Assembly: GCF_029784135.1 (NCBI RefSeq)
Contig: NC_073745.1
Location: 112,334,716 to 112,398,715 of the forward strand
Origin: Toxorhynchites rutilus septentrionalis
Lineage: Eukaryota > Arthropoda > Insecta > Diptera > Culicidae
Length of the DNA: 64,000 nucleotides
Direction: 5' to 3'
Part shown: piece by piece, positions 54,395-64,000 of the stretch
How positions within the stretch are numbered: the stretch's first letter is position 1
Layout of the letters: each line of letters starts with the position of its first letter
Translations under genes and position numbers: made by a program
Notes under the pieces: model-generated
Databases searched by the model: none
Seen by the model: the letters and a program-made list of their open reading frames with translations, nothing else
Told to the model about the DNA's origin: nothing

Positions 54395-54880
54395 ATGAAC
54401 AAGAAGAAGTGGAAGGCAGGCTCGAGCCCTGCAAAAAATGAACGCATTGCCAGGGGCAATAAAATTTCGAGACAAGCGTCATCTAATGATGCACGCGATG
54501 TTGGTGCAGTGAAAAGCGCTCACACTGAACCGAGCCTTCGCGAGTGTGACACCGCATCGAACAACAGCGAAGTAGGCGATTTCGGCGCGTCGGTCGAAAA
54601 TGTGAACGCCCAGGCAGCAACCAAAATCATGCTCCCCCTGCTGGTGGTGAAGGCGGTCGCTCTCATCAGCGAATTCGCATCGATGGGTGTTACATCAGAG
54701 TACAAGCTGTGTGGCATAATTCAGTCTTTTTCCAAGCAGTTAACATTGTTTGTTTCCCGTCATCATAAGGGTTTCGTTGGTGCCTTTGAGAATGCATCAA
54801 CGAATCAAACTGACGTTATGGCGAAACAGGCGTTCAGGTTGTGCACCAAAAAATCATTTGGGGAATATCAAGCATCTTGA
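54395..54880 (+). CDS. Unrecognised 161-residue protein
   Basis: I do not recognise the family. The start ATG at 54395 gives MNKKKWKAGSSPAKNERIAR, a basic N-terminus. A Ser/Asn/Asp-rich, probably disordered middle reaches residue about 75. A more globular C-terminal half follows with KIMLPLLVVKAVALISEFAS, YKLCGIIQSFSKQLTLFVSR and HHKGFVGAFENAS. There is no signal peptide; the hydrophobic stretch includes Lys and Glu and looks like a packed helix. A promoter with good spacing lies upstream. The codon before (GTG at 54392) is in frame but an ATG is preferred. It may be a transposon gag-like protein or a captured host fragment. Confidence 0.45.
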   Translation: MNKKKWKAGSSPAKNERIARGNKISRQASSNDARDVGAVKSAHTEPSLRECDTASNNSEVGDFGASVENVNAQAATKIMLPLLVVKAVALISEFASMGVTSEYKLCGIIQSFSKQLTLFVSRHHKGFVGAFENASTNQTDVMAKQAFRLCTKKSFGEYQAS

Positions 54881-55220
54881 ATGTCTTACTGGAATGTTAT
54901 AAGTCATTTGGGTTCGCGTGCCAGTCGCAAAACTGCCTTCAACTAGGATTGCATTTGAGCTAATATTGATCATAATGAAGCAGTGCTACTGTTTTCGAGG
55001 TTGTTGATATTAACTAAAATAGTTTATCTCGCTTGTTTAGTAACCAAGAAAGTAAATGTCGTTCTGGAATTTTGTATGTGATTAGGTTTCGCTTGCCAGT
55101 AGCAAAACTTCCTCCACTAAGGGTGACAGCTGCGCTTCTCTCAAGCATGAGAAAGTAATGCAACTTTGTTCGAGGCCAATAATATTAACAGAAGCGTTTC
55201 TTTTGAGAATAACGCAAAAT
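54881..55220. repeat. Two diverged direct repeats, period about 175 bp
   Basis: ATGTCTTACTGGAATGTTAT at 54881 is echoed by ATGTCGTTCTGGAATTTTGT at 55056. The following blocks (TTCGCGTGCCAGTCGCAAAACT against TTCGCTTGCCAGTAGCAAAACT in parts, then GTTCGAGG/ TTTTCGAGG) also correspond. The first copy begins right at the ORF stop. Confidence 0.7.
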
Positions 55221-55799
55221 GATGAGATATGGTTATATTCCTAGTAGTTTCAAGCCACCAATGTATGGCTCTGTATGCATGCTATGGCGAACGCTTGTTT
55301 GGCGCTTGGTTTACGTTGTTCGAACGATGCCTAGAGGTGCGATTCCTTTGAGGCAATGCTAATTAACATGTAGCATGATATTTGACACTTGCAAGTGTTG
55401 TCATTGTTGTTGTTTCCATGCGGTGCCAACGATATATTTATGTAGTTATGAGATGTGGAATAATGGTACTGGTGCAATATAATCGACTGTAGCCGAGTCT
55501 ATGTCAATTGCGAAAAAGGCCACCGGAATAGCGTTCGAGGTAAACTTTCAATGCATTGACATGAAATAAATTGCTAGCTAGTGTATTGTTTTGCGAGGGC
55601 AAGAATGAATCATCAATCAATTATCGTCAACTGATTCTACAATGAAAAAACCATTCCAGAGATTATTCTACTAAGCAGTTGATTCTAAAATTTTCACAGC
55701 ATTATAGAATAATATCCGAAGGTATACACAAGCGACTTATATAAAATAACAGCGTAGTTCTACGTCAACAATGCGATCGTATCTTGGACACAACCTCCT

Positions 55800-55860
55800 A
55801 TAATTTTTTTCTGCAACCTGATTGAACGAAGACTTAGAAGCAGGTGCAGGAAGCAGGTTA
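55800..55860. repeat. Remnant of the satellite right of the insertion
   Basis: TTCTGCAACCTGATTGAACGAAGACTTAGAAGCAGGTG is a C-type module (given in pieces: CTGCAACC, GATTGAACGAAG, AAGCAGGTG). It shows the array once continued past the 53794-55766 insertion. Confidence 0.85.
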
Positions 55861-56188
55861 CAATACACAGATTTTGAATCGTTCTGAATCCAATTCAGTG
55901 CGTGGAATGCTGAAATAGCGACGGAGACTCTTTCTGTCGCAGTCACTGGTAGATTGTTTTCATAAATTTCTCATATTACGAAGCCCAGTTGATTGTCATA
56001 TCAAACCATTATAATGACTAAAACTGGGGTCTCAAGACAAACATAGCTGCACGACAAAGGCCCTCTAACCTCCTCCTTAGCCTCTATCAAGCTAATCCCA
56101 GATTTCATCGCCATTTTCCTCATTGGACGCTTGGCTTCGCCTGAATCTTCTTTTTGATGGTTGCGATAACCCTCCAAATCAGAGATAT
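55861..56188. other. Spacer, no feature recognised
   Basis: Short ORFs only; nothing recognised between the satellite remnant and the SINE. Confidence 0.4.
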
Positions 56189-56457
56189 GTGCTCCCAGGC
56201 CGAGTGGTTAACGTCACACCTAACATGCCGGAGGTTCGAGTTCGATTCCCGTTCTGGTCGGGGGAATTTTTCGTCAAAGAAATTTCCTCCGACTTGCACT
56301 GTGATAACGCGTATTCTAAAACTTGCCACTCAGAATGCATTCAAGGCGTGTTATTTGACATAATAATCTCAACTAAGTACTAATGAAAATGACGCAAGAA
56401 ATACTACGTTGAGACGGCAAAGTTCCTCTAGGAACGTTAGTGCCATTTAAGAAGAAG
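56189..56457 (+). mobile_element. tRNA-derived SINE, second copy
   Basis: Box A is in CAGGCCGAGTGGTTAACG and box B in GAGTTCGATTCCCG. The body matches 13672-13947 (AAAGAAATTTCCTCCGACTT, then TCAAGGCGTGTTATTTG) and the tail is AAGAAGAAG. Target duplication is unclear (AGATA at most). Not a functional tRNA: there is no acceptor stem. Confidence 0.85.
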
Positions 56458-57059
56458 ATAAACCTCGAAATCCGAGCTGACCCCGAACGATCTGTCAGCA
56501 CCTTCGTGGATAGTTGTCCTTTCTTTTCTCGATCTAAGACCCTTTTCACGGTCCACTCTCACTTCGGCGATTGAAATATCTTTTTGTGCCATTTACGCGT
56601 GGGACAAATCACGAATACGCTGCCTCTTCGTCATTTTGCAACTGTCAATCTTAGGAAATCGGCTTCGTTCACTCGTGCTCTATTATAAAATGAATTACAG
56701 CTTACGTGCGTGCAAAACCTAAACATTGTATGAAACGGTGCAAACATTATAGCCAATTTTTTTTCAAAGTGTCACCCGAATTTCTTCAGTTACCCAATGC
56801 GGCATGCAGGTTTCTGATAGAAGGCTCTATGCGAATCACGAAAAGGATCATACTGAGCGTGCATTCTTTAGAAGTAGTTATACAAAGATTTCAAACAATG
56901 TATCAACTACAATGAGAATCTGTACTTTTCGTGCACTTTCCACGGAAATGTATGATTAACATAATCGAAAAATCGTGCTTGAGAAGACCAGATTTTTTAA
57001 ATTTTTTTATTTACGCTTAACTTTTTTACAACATGGTCTAATTCGCAATTTTTCTCCAA
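56458..57059. other. Spacer, no gene recognised
   Basis: Lies between the SINE and the 3' end of the - strand RTE-like relic. Nothing recognised. Confidence 0.4.
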
Positions 57060-58640
57060 TTAATTCGGTTCTTACTCTCTCCATTTCCGCGAGCACTCCG
57101 TGCTCTCCATGTCATGGTCCACTCGGTCTAACCACCTCCTCGTCATCTCGTACCTGCCGGATTCCCGATGAACACCATTTCTGCAGGATAGACATTCTTG
57201 CAACATGTCCTGCCCACCGTATCCTTCCAGCTTTGATCACTTTCTGGATACTGAGTTCGCCATTGAGTTGCGTGAGCTCGTGGTTCATTTTTCGCCTCCA
57301 TACGCCGTGCTCCTGCAAACCGCCGAAGATGGTTCTTAACACCCGTCGTTCAAAGACTCCGAGTGCTCGCAGGTTCGCCTGTTCGAGCATTGTCCATGCT
57401 TCGTGCCCGTAGAGCACGAACGGTCTTATGAGCGTTTTGTAAAGGGAACATTTCGCGATATTGCTAAGTCTGTTTGACCTTAAGTGTTTGTGGAGACCAT
57501 AGTAGGTACGACTCCGGTCTCTGGATCTCACGGCTGGTATCATTGTCAGACGTTACCATTGAGCCAAGGTAGATGAATTTGTCCACTTCCTCGAACTCAT
57601 CGCCGTCAATCATTTCAATACAACCTGATCGGGATCCAGAAGCCAGCATGTATTTGGTTTTAGATACATTGATTTCAGTCCAATCCTCTCTGCTTCGCGT
57701 TTAAGTCTGGTGTCTCAAATATTCTGTCGTCAATGTCTACGTCATCAGCGAAGCAGATGAATTGACTGGATCTATCAAAAACGTACCAAGCAAGTTAACG
57801 CCGCTCGTCTTATAACATCCTCTAGCGCAATGTTCAATAACAGGCAAGAGAGACCATCACCTTGACAAAATCCCCCTGCGGGGATTGGATGAATCATATA
57901 ATCCACCCGATATTCGCAAACAGCACTGTATTCTATCCATCGTAGCCTTAACCAGTCTTGTAAGCTTCACCGGGAAGCCGTTTTCGTCCATGATTCTCCA
58001 TAGCTCTTTTCGTGTTATTGAATCATATGCGGCTTCAAAGTCGATGAATAAATAGTGCGTAGGGACTCTGTACTCACGGCATTTTTGGAGGTTCTGCCGC
58101 AAGGTTTGGTCAGTAGTAGACCGACCTTCGATGAAGTCGGCCTCCCACGAATATGTTTGTAAGTGGCGATAGACGACGGAAGATGATTTGAGAAAGCACT
58201 TTCTAGGCGGCATTCAGGACGGTGATTGCCCGAAAGTTTTCACAGTCTAGTTTGTCCCCTTTCTTGAAGATAGGGCAAATAACCACATCTTTCCACTCAT
58301 CCAGTAGCTGTTCCGTTTCTGACAAGTGCTGCTCCGATGCCATCTTTGCCAGTTGATTTGTTGGTCTTAAGCTGTTTGATGGCATTCTAAACATCGCCTA
58401 TCGTTGGATGTGGTACATCTTCATTATTAACTGCACCAAGATAACCGCTTCCATCGTCATCTCGGTTCTCTGCCTGCACACCATTCAGATGTTCATCGAA
58501 GTGCTACCTCCACCTTTCATTCACTTCACGTTCGTTTATCAGAATACTCCCATCCTTATTCCGACACATCTCTGCTCGTGACACGAAGCGTTTTCGGGAT
58601 GCATTGAGTTTCTAACTTTCGCGTCTCCTGAGAACTGTGC
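57060..58640 (-). pseudogene. RTE-like LINE relic, opposite strand to the 18660 copy
   Basis: Read on the - strand from about 58640: SRAEMCRN and EREVNERWR, KDGIGA-like sequence, VVICPIFKKGDKLDCENFRA, DFIEGRSTTDQTLRQNLQKC, YLFIDFEAAYDSI (motif A), a damaged motif B followed by QGDGLSCLLLNIALED, FADDVDI (motif C), DGDEFEEVDKFIYLGSMVT, LYGHEAWTML, RRVLRTIFGG and RIRWAGHVARM. Several frameshifts and stops break it. It retains the palm lost in the 18660-19926 copy, which shares SRAEMCRN, EREV.ERW, GHEAWTML and RRVLRTI.GG. The endonuclease is missing. Confidence 0.85.
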
Positions 58641-60155
58641 AGCTGTTCGTTCGTGCTTCGTTAATTTGGTGCGAATGCAAATGCTCGCAGTTTTCTTCGA
58701 CATCTGTTTGGTGTTTTAATGGTGCGGCTGGCAAGGCCTGCGACCAACCCCACTATCTCGCAGGAGGACCATCGTGATAATGCTGCTTTACGTCCCGAGT
58801 ACCATCAGGACTGGGCAAAGACGCTTATAGTGGCGTCAATTCGCTTAAAGGAGCTGTTTCCGGGTTCTTGTGGCTTTTCTTGGGGACTAGCAATGCCCAA
58901 TGTTCATCCCACCACACCGTAGACAAATCCCCTGTTCCAGTGCAAACCGAAAAAAAAATCTATGACGATAGAATTTCTGACTCGAACGGGAATACGCAGA
59001 AAATTCTACTATGGAAATAGTCCATGTATTCCAACTTTACTCTTAAAGATTGAACATCAAAAGAGAATTGGAATCTTTCACCCAATCCAGAATTGATTTA
59101 AAGATTATAGATTGAAATATTCAGGTAATTAAATTGAGTGTCAGTCCCAAATTGAGCACCTAGGAACTGGGACCAAACTTCATCAGCAGTTTTGTAACCA
59201 CATGATAGTTTGTAAATTACCACATATACCATTACACTTTGTTCAACAAATTGCAGTGAAACGTAAAACGAGCCCACTCAAAATTTGATCAATTCTCCAG
59301 ACTACAAACAGGAACTCACTGACGCTGAATGCTTGCTTTATAACCAAACTTACATTACGTAATTATATTGTCAGAGATTGTCGAGTCAACGATCGGAGCT
59401 CGAACGACGACGTAATAGTTCCTCACATCCCGCTCGGAAAATCAGTTCAGTAACGCTGTGCTTTTGGCGAAACACGCGAATTGTACGCCAGAACAGCCCC
59501 AAAAACATTCGCTAAATTCGATTACAGGGGAAAAATTATTATACCGCTTCCTCCCCGAAGCGAACAGTAGCGATTTTAATTAAACTTCGCTTCTCGTGCG
59601 CTCAAACAATTTGCTTAGCCGCGGCAAATACCGAAAATTATGTAAATGAAAACAACATAATTTATCGAAACACTGCTCCTTCGGCCCGTTTGGTAGTGTG
59701 AGCAAGTCCATCGCCTTATCGTAGCGAACTGGAAAACCCGAAAGGTCCAGAAGCGGAAACGTTAATTGCCATCGCTTCTGAGAGCTTTGGCTTCGATTGC
59801 CCTCCAACCGATTGGCGAATGGTTGAACCGCGCCTGAAAGGTATTCAATTATGAGTGTCAAGACGTAGAACGTGTTGAAAATTGCCATTAGCCAATCAGT
59901 ACACTTTAAAGCTCGTTGTCGAGAACGGAATCAAACCATACATTACAATTCATTTTCAAACTTGATTATTTGAAACTTCGAAATTAACATATTAATCAAA
60001 TTTGTTTTAACTAAATTAGCAGAACCGCAAAAAAAATGAGCGCTTTGGGACTGGAACCCGACTTCATCAGCAGTTTATTCACGCCAAAGCCTATGCCTAA
60101 TCATTGTTTGTCTCTTTCTTTCTTCATTTTTATTTGCACACAAAAATTTAAACAG
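58641..60155 (+). other. End of the 10-kb intron
   Basis: No repeat recognised. An open - strand frame of 102 codons at 59580-59888 has no family resemblance and was not called. The intron ends in a pyrimidine tract (CTCTTTCTTTCTTCATTTTT) and TAAACAG at 60155. Confidence 0.5.
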
Positions 60156-60621
60156 AAACCGGCGAGCGACCCACCGCCGAGGGCGACCCCAACCTCGAAT
60201 GCGCGCACCCCCTCGCCAACCACCACCATCAGAATTAACGAGCCCGAATCGACGGACACCGCTTCGGTCGGCGAACCACCGAAAACACCAAAGACACCCC
60301 GAACACCGAGAACTCCGGATGACCTGCGGCGCTCTCACTCTTCCATCTCACCCGTTGTCATCCAGGAGGAGCACGAGCACCTGCTGCCCCGACAGCTGTC
60401 CGTCCCATCCAGTCCTCTGCCGCCGCCCTCCCCGTCACCCCTCATCAAGCAAACCAGCATCACCATTACCACCGAGACAATCAACGAGGAAGGGGCGGAA
60501 AATGGCGACGAAGCGGATCAGGAACCCAGCAAGAAATCCTGCCTCACCCTACCGGTCGAGCCCATCACTACCAACGGACATTTACCCGAGCGGGTCGGCA
60601 GCCGGAAACTGTCGGTGCAAG
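60156..60621 (+). CDS. Ac76E: Adenylyl cyclase Ac76E-type, C1b linker, first exon
   Basis: Encodes 155 residues plus one base, phase 0 in and phase 1 out (CAAG/GTAGGG). It is Pro/Ser/Thr-rich with five Thr-Pro steps in KTPKTPRTPRTPDD and several Ser-Pro sites. An acidic patch follows (NEEGAENGDEADQE). It ends GSRKLSVQ, the phrase also found in fly Ac76E before GLM(S/A)FA. C1b carries regulation rather than catalysis; RKLS and the Thr-Pro cluster are possible kinase sites (inference). The frame upstream of 60156 is intron read-through. Confidence 0.9.
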
Positions 60622-60959
60622 GTAGGGTAATTCTTTTACCGAACGAACCTAAAAAAAAATCTTTGGCGGACGCAGAAGGTTAGATGGCAATATTGAATTT
60701 CATTGCTCAGGAATTTTATTACGCTTATCGCCTTGTTCAGACGATATTCGATTACCGATAACAAGAGCGCGGCTGGATGCGTAGGCTAATAATTTAGGAT
60801 CTAGTGACGGAATTAAGATTTATATTGTGTACCCGAGAAATTTATCACCCGTTGAGAAATTGAATTTTTTATCCGCGCAGTTCCACGCCTATCAATTCTT
60901 CCCCCGTTTTTCACGCACCTTGTCACACACTTTTAATAAGTTTCATTCTTCTCCGGCAG
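60622..60959 (+). other. Intron, 338 bp
   Basis: Phase-1 intron; donor GTAGGG, acceptor CTCCGGCAG. The split Gly codon (G/GT) joins Q-G-L-M. No repeat recognised. Confidence 0.8.
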
Positions 60960-61192
60960 GTTTAATGGCGTTTGCCGAGCGGCGAAAGTCCACCAGCTCC
61001 ATTTTCGGTGATATGCGAAAGATGTCCATCACAAACATCGACTGCCTCCGTTCGCCGATGGTGACCACTCCGGGACCTCTGCTGCGCAACCGACCGTCCT
61101 CAAAGATGACCAAATACGTCGAATGTTGGGGTGCGGACAAACCGTTTGCCAACATCACTGATTCGAAGATGGCGAGAAATATTGGACTGGCG
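60960..61192 (+). CDS. Ac76E: Adenylyl cyclase Ac76E-type, C1b linker, second exon
   Basis: Reads GLMAFAERRKSTSSIFGDMR, KMSITNIDCL and NRPSSKMTKYVECWGADKPF, then ANITDSKMARNIGLA. The RPSSKMTKYVECWGAD.PFAN block is diagnostic: vertebrate AC2-type enzymes have a TRYLESWGAAKPFAH-like form, and fly Ac76E is almost the same as here. RRKS is a possible protein kinase A site (inference). Phase 0 at the donor GCG/GTAAGT. The next exon should start membrane module 2; it is not in the window. Confidence 0.94.
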
Positions 61193-62876
61193 GTAAGTTA
61201 GACTAGGGGAGACAGTCTGTCTGTTTGGGTTGTAGGTTATGCTGTCAAATATAGTAGGTGCAGGATGCTTGTTTACTAGCGTCGACGTGTGTTACAAAAT
61301 GAATATGAGAGTGAGCAGGAGCTACTTTTTGAATCAATCTGAGCGTTTACAAAGTGCATGACGATCTTTTTTGTTTCCATTTCTTCACCCACTACTAGTG
61401 TCTGCCAATTTTTAGTTATGTCACCAAGATTAAATCAACTTTGGTTGTCAGAAAGTTCAATTCCCTGCGTCAACTTGATATGCGTGATATTATGTATTCG
61501 ATATATTCCAAGGATATGTCAGATTTTTCCAGAAAACAAAGATATGCTTCAACGAAAGAAAGCTAATGGATTAATGACGGCTTATAGCAAAGGCTTCCTC
61601 GTTCTACGTATTCCATCAAACCTTTTTTAATGTTTGTTTCAAAGTCATTATCTCGATGAACGATGTTTTTTTCTGTGTCTTTGCTCAAACGTTACAAAGC
61701 CATAATGCTTTTCTCATACATCCATTTTCACGTGATTAGTGTTATTACCGATGAATCTCGTGAATAACAATTTGTTAGTAAATTTCACATTGGAACGGAG
61801 TTACACACGGTTCCAAACGTTCTTCTGTTTCTGGAGTATAAAGAGTGTATTCGATAGAACATGTTACGACAAAATTACTAATCAAAGTCGCGCCTTTTTA
61901 TGGGATTATCATGAAACCATCTAGAAATAAAGGACTGCTCCCGTTCCGACTATCCGCAATCATCTCTTCACATCTCTTCACTCTTTTTCAATATTTTCTT
62001 ACTATCTGTGCAAATTTTCTCCAACTCGTGTTCAACATTCTTGCTCACAAAGTGCTGACTGCATGATAGCCCTTTTTTTTCAATAGGGCGAAGCTCCGAA
62101 AAATCTGGAGGGTTCATAGTGGCAGGATGCTAATATAATCCAAAACAATGTTGAACCTTTGTGATTCTTTAGAAATGACAAGAGACGATCGGAAGACGCT
62201 TCTATTGGTATATCTCACCGTTTCTAATCTCAAGAGATGTAGAGAGCGCTTACCTCTGCACATCCGCAAATTGCTCGTCAGATCAAAAAATTCCTCGCGA
62301 ATTTCGAATCGATTTTTTAATACTCCGGAAAGTCAACTTTGCGACATAATTTTCCTGTTCAAGGAGTTGATGGAAGTCGGCCTTGTGCGTGTTGAGTTTC
62401 CAGGCACGGGTTAGCTTCTTCTGCACTTTATCAATATGTTTCATAGTTTTCTGGATAGATACAGACACCTTGTGTTTTCTAGCGACATTCCAAAGTAATA
62501 TTCTCAGCTGGTGCTCAAATTCTGCCTAAACTTCTTCCTCGACCATCTTGGAGTTTATCGAACCACTTTTCACGGTGACTCCTATTCTTTCTCTTTGACT
62601 GTATGTTATTGAATTGGTAAGCGTTTTGTACGAAGAAAAAAAAGGAGATTTTTTTAAAGAAATTTGGCCATAGGGGCCGATGGTATCTCTTCATTCTGGG
62701 AAAGGTGTCTCTAGCCCAAAATATTTATGAATTTGTTGTCGTCAATCAAAATTGTATACCGATACATTCTTAATACTACTTAAAACTACTTGCTTGAAAC
62801 TAAAAAAAACTAAAGAGAGCTGGCTGGATAATTTATCTGCTTAATTCAAAAGAAACAAGCAATAATAAAAAAATAT
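61193..62876 (+). other. Intron after the last recognised exon
   Basis: No coding exon of the cyclase was found up to the LINE. 62060-62470 may hold an old transposase-like trace: the - strand reads WKLNTHKADFHQLLEQENY, but I cannot name a family. The intron continues past 64000. Confidence 0.45.
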
Positions 62877-64000
62877 TTTTTTTTTTTTTAATTATTTATT
62901 TATTTATTTCGTCAAATCTTAGACCAAATATGCTGCCCAAATATTACAGTGAAATTTAACTATATCTTATTCTATTCAGATAGTCTTTAAGCATTGACCT
63001 TGACATGGTTACATCAATTATTTCACTGTGTTCGTTACAGAGGCACATCATACGATTTATAAGACTATATTTGGCATAGTTCGTTCTTCGGTAATCTATG
63101 TAGAAAATGTTAGGGTTTCTCAGGTGCCTAATCGGTGCGCAAAAACTTAGGTTTCCTAATATTTCTTCTTAGTCCACTTGTTGTGATATGATTTCAATAA
63201 TAAATAGAATCATGGCAGAGTTCCGACGATCTTTTAGGCTTTTAATAAATATTGATTAGCATACAGCGTGCTTCATATGGAGGGAGATTATATGAAGATC
63301 AGCCTAGTTTACGAAGTGCAAATAATAAAAATTGTTTTTGTACAGATTCAATTCTGTCTTAGTGTGAAGTGAAGGGGGGCCATACAATACTACAGTATTC
63401 GAGAATTGATCTGTAATATACAATGTTTTTATTGTGTACGGATCGTGGAAATGGTAACTAAAGCATTTGATGAAGCTCAAAATTGTATTTGCTCTATGGA
63501 TGATTGTATTATAATGATCAACGATGGTTAGTTTCGAATCTAAGACCACGCCTAAGTCTCTTACTCGTTGACATCTATTGATGGTTTGACTTCCCAGCTT
63601 AACACCATTGTTCAAGTATGTTCTTCTTCTTGTAAAAGTCATCAAAGTGCATTTCCTAACATTGAGCTGTAATAAACTCTTAGTGCACCAATTATAAAAT
63701 ATGTTAACTTCATTTTTGAATGTTTGAGAGTCTTCCTCATTCTTTATTTCCATATAAAGCTTCATATCATCTGCGTAGATAAGTGCCTAAACATTGGCAA
63801 GAAAAACGCAAACGTCATTAACGAATAAAATGAACAAAAGTGGCCCGAAATGAGAGCCTTGAGGAACTCCGGATGTAACAAATATTGGTTTTGAAATTTT
63901 TCCATTAAATCTCACCATTTGCGGGTGGTCAGCTAAATATGATTCTAGCCATTTCAATAGCTTGACTTCAATCCCTATTTTTTGAAGTTTAAGAAGGAAT
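62877..64000 (-). mobile_element. LINE (jockey-like), 3' part, cut by the window edge
   Basis: Its 3' end is an A tail seen as poly-T near 62877-62890, after TTTATTTATTTATTT repeats on the + strand. The 3' UTR runs to about 63303. ORF2 RT is present from 64000 down to 63304. The element continues outside the window, so whether it is full length is unknown. Confidence 0.82.
63304..64000 (-). pseudogene. LINE reverse transcriptase C-terminal part
   Basis: On the - strand: motif B reads SGVPQGSHFGPLLFILFVND, then a TAG stop at 63787-63789, followed by LIYADDMKLYMEIKN (motif C, YADD intact) and LGVVLDSKLTIVDHYN. It ends at a stop at 63304. The C-terminus is short, with no RNase H. One stop just before YADD breaks the enzyme. 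The style is jockey-like, as in the fragment at 500-1262, but the two are not close copies. Confidence 0.83.

Larger units (their letters stand above)
53794..55766 (+). mobile_element. Unclassified 2-kb insertion with promoter and ORF, inside the satellite
   Basis: Satellite sequence stops at CAATCCCATTTT (53792) and resumes at TTTTTTTCTGCAACC (about 55806). The inserted stretch has related words at its ends: GACGTAAAACTACGTC at 53794-53809, and the reverse of GTTGACGTAGAACTACGC at 55752-55768. Each can form a short hairpin. Between them lie a TATA/initiator promoter, a 161-codon ORF and two diverged copies of a 175-bp repeat. No transposase, integrase or RT is seen. It may be a non-autonomous transposon or a captured gene. 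Confidence 0.5.

Noticed and set aside
59580..59888. 102-codon ORF on the - strand inside a cyclase intron
   Set aside because: No recognised motif, no promoter or splice context, no second copy. Length is within chance for a region of this composition.
1..64000. Viral integrations, CRISPR arrays, rRNA genes
   Set aside because: No polymerase, nucleoprotein or glycoprotein-like viral sequence, no regularly spaced short palindromic repeats with unique spacers, and no rRNA signature were seen. RT-containing sequences are all LINEs.

Overview
The window looks like a piece of an insect genome, most likely a mosquito of the Aedes type (inference). Evidence: one conserved multi-exon gene on the + strand whose protein matches the Ac76E-type (AC2/4/7-like) membrane adenylyl cyclase, very long introns packed with transposons, tRNA-derived SINEs with GAA-rich tails, ITmD37E-type Tc1/mariner elements, an I-clade LINE, RTE-like LINEs, Helitrons and a satellite. 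There are no bacterial genes, operons or CRISPR arrays. No rRNA gene and no functional tRNA gene was recognised.

Host gene. Eight coding exons can be joined in phase between 23150 and 61192: 23150-23280, 23518-23715, 33554-34096, 34770-34897, 49693-49851, 49951-50083, 60156-60621 and 60960-61192. They encode about 663 residues: the first six-helix membrane module, the C1a catalytic half with both metal-binding aspartates, and the Ser/Pro/Thr-rich C1b linker. The start codon lies upstream of 23150 and was not found. The second membrane module and C2 lie beyond 64000.

Layout. 1-9060 is a LINE region: a decayed RT fragment, then a nearly complete 6-kb I-clade element on the - strand inserted with an 11-bp target duplication into an older related copy on the + strand. 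9064-16000 is mostly anonymous DNA with a deleted mariner and a SINE. 16001-17296 is a DD41D-type mariner with both ends. 17740-19926 holds a 143-bp tandem array and an RTE-like LINE relic. 21655-22720 is a large foldback. 23150-34897 holds exons 1-4 with a 9.8-kb intron carrying a hAT-like relic, a second foldback, a Helitron, a second 143-bp array and a MITE. The 14.8-kb intron 34898-49692 carries a pogo-like MITE, an ITmD37E element split by a 4.5-kb L1/Tx1-like LINE, a second Helitron and ITmD37E relics. The 10-kb intron 50084-60155 carries SINE and mariner pieces, a satellite with modules of about 50 and 98 bp, a 2-kb unclassified insertion with its own TATA/initiator and a 161-residue ORF, another SINE and a second RTE-like copy. 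The right edge cuts a further LINE on the - strand.

The only host function visible is cAMP synthesis. Everything else is mobile or repetitive DNA. The most noteworthy items are the datable nested insertions, the intact LINE promoters (initiator plus a downstream element at +28), the unclassified promoter-ORF unit inside the satellite, and a recurrent short palindromic word around GACGTARRACTACGT. All family names come from reading motifs by eye, with no database search.
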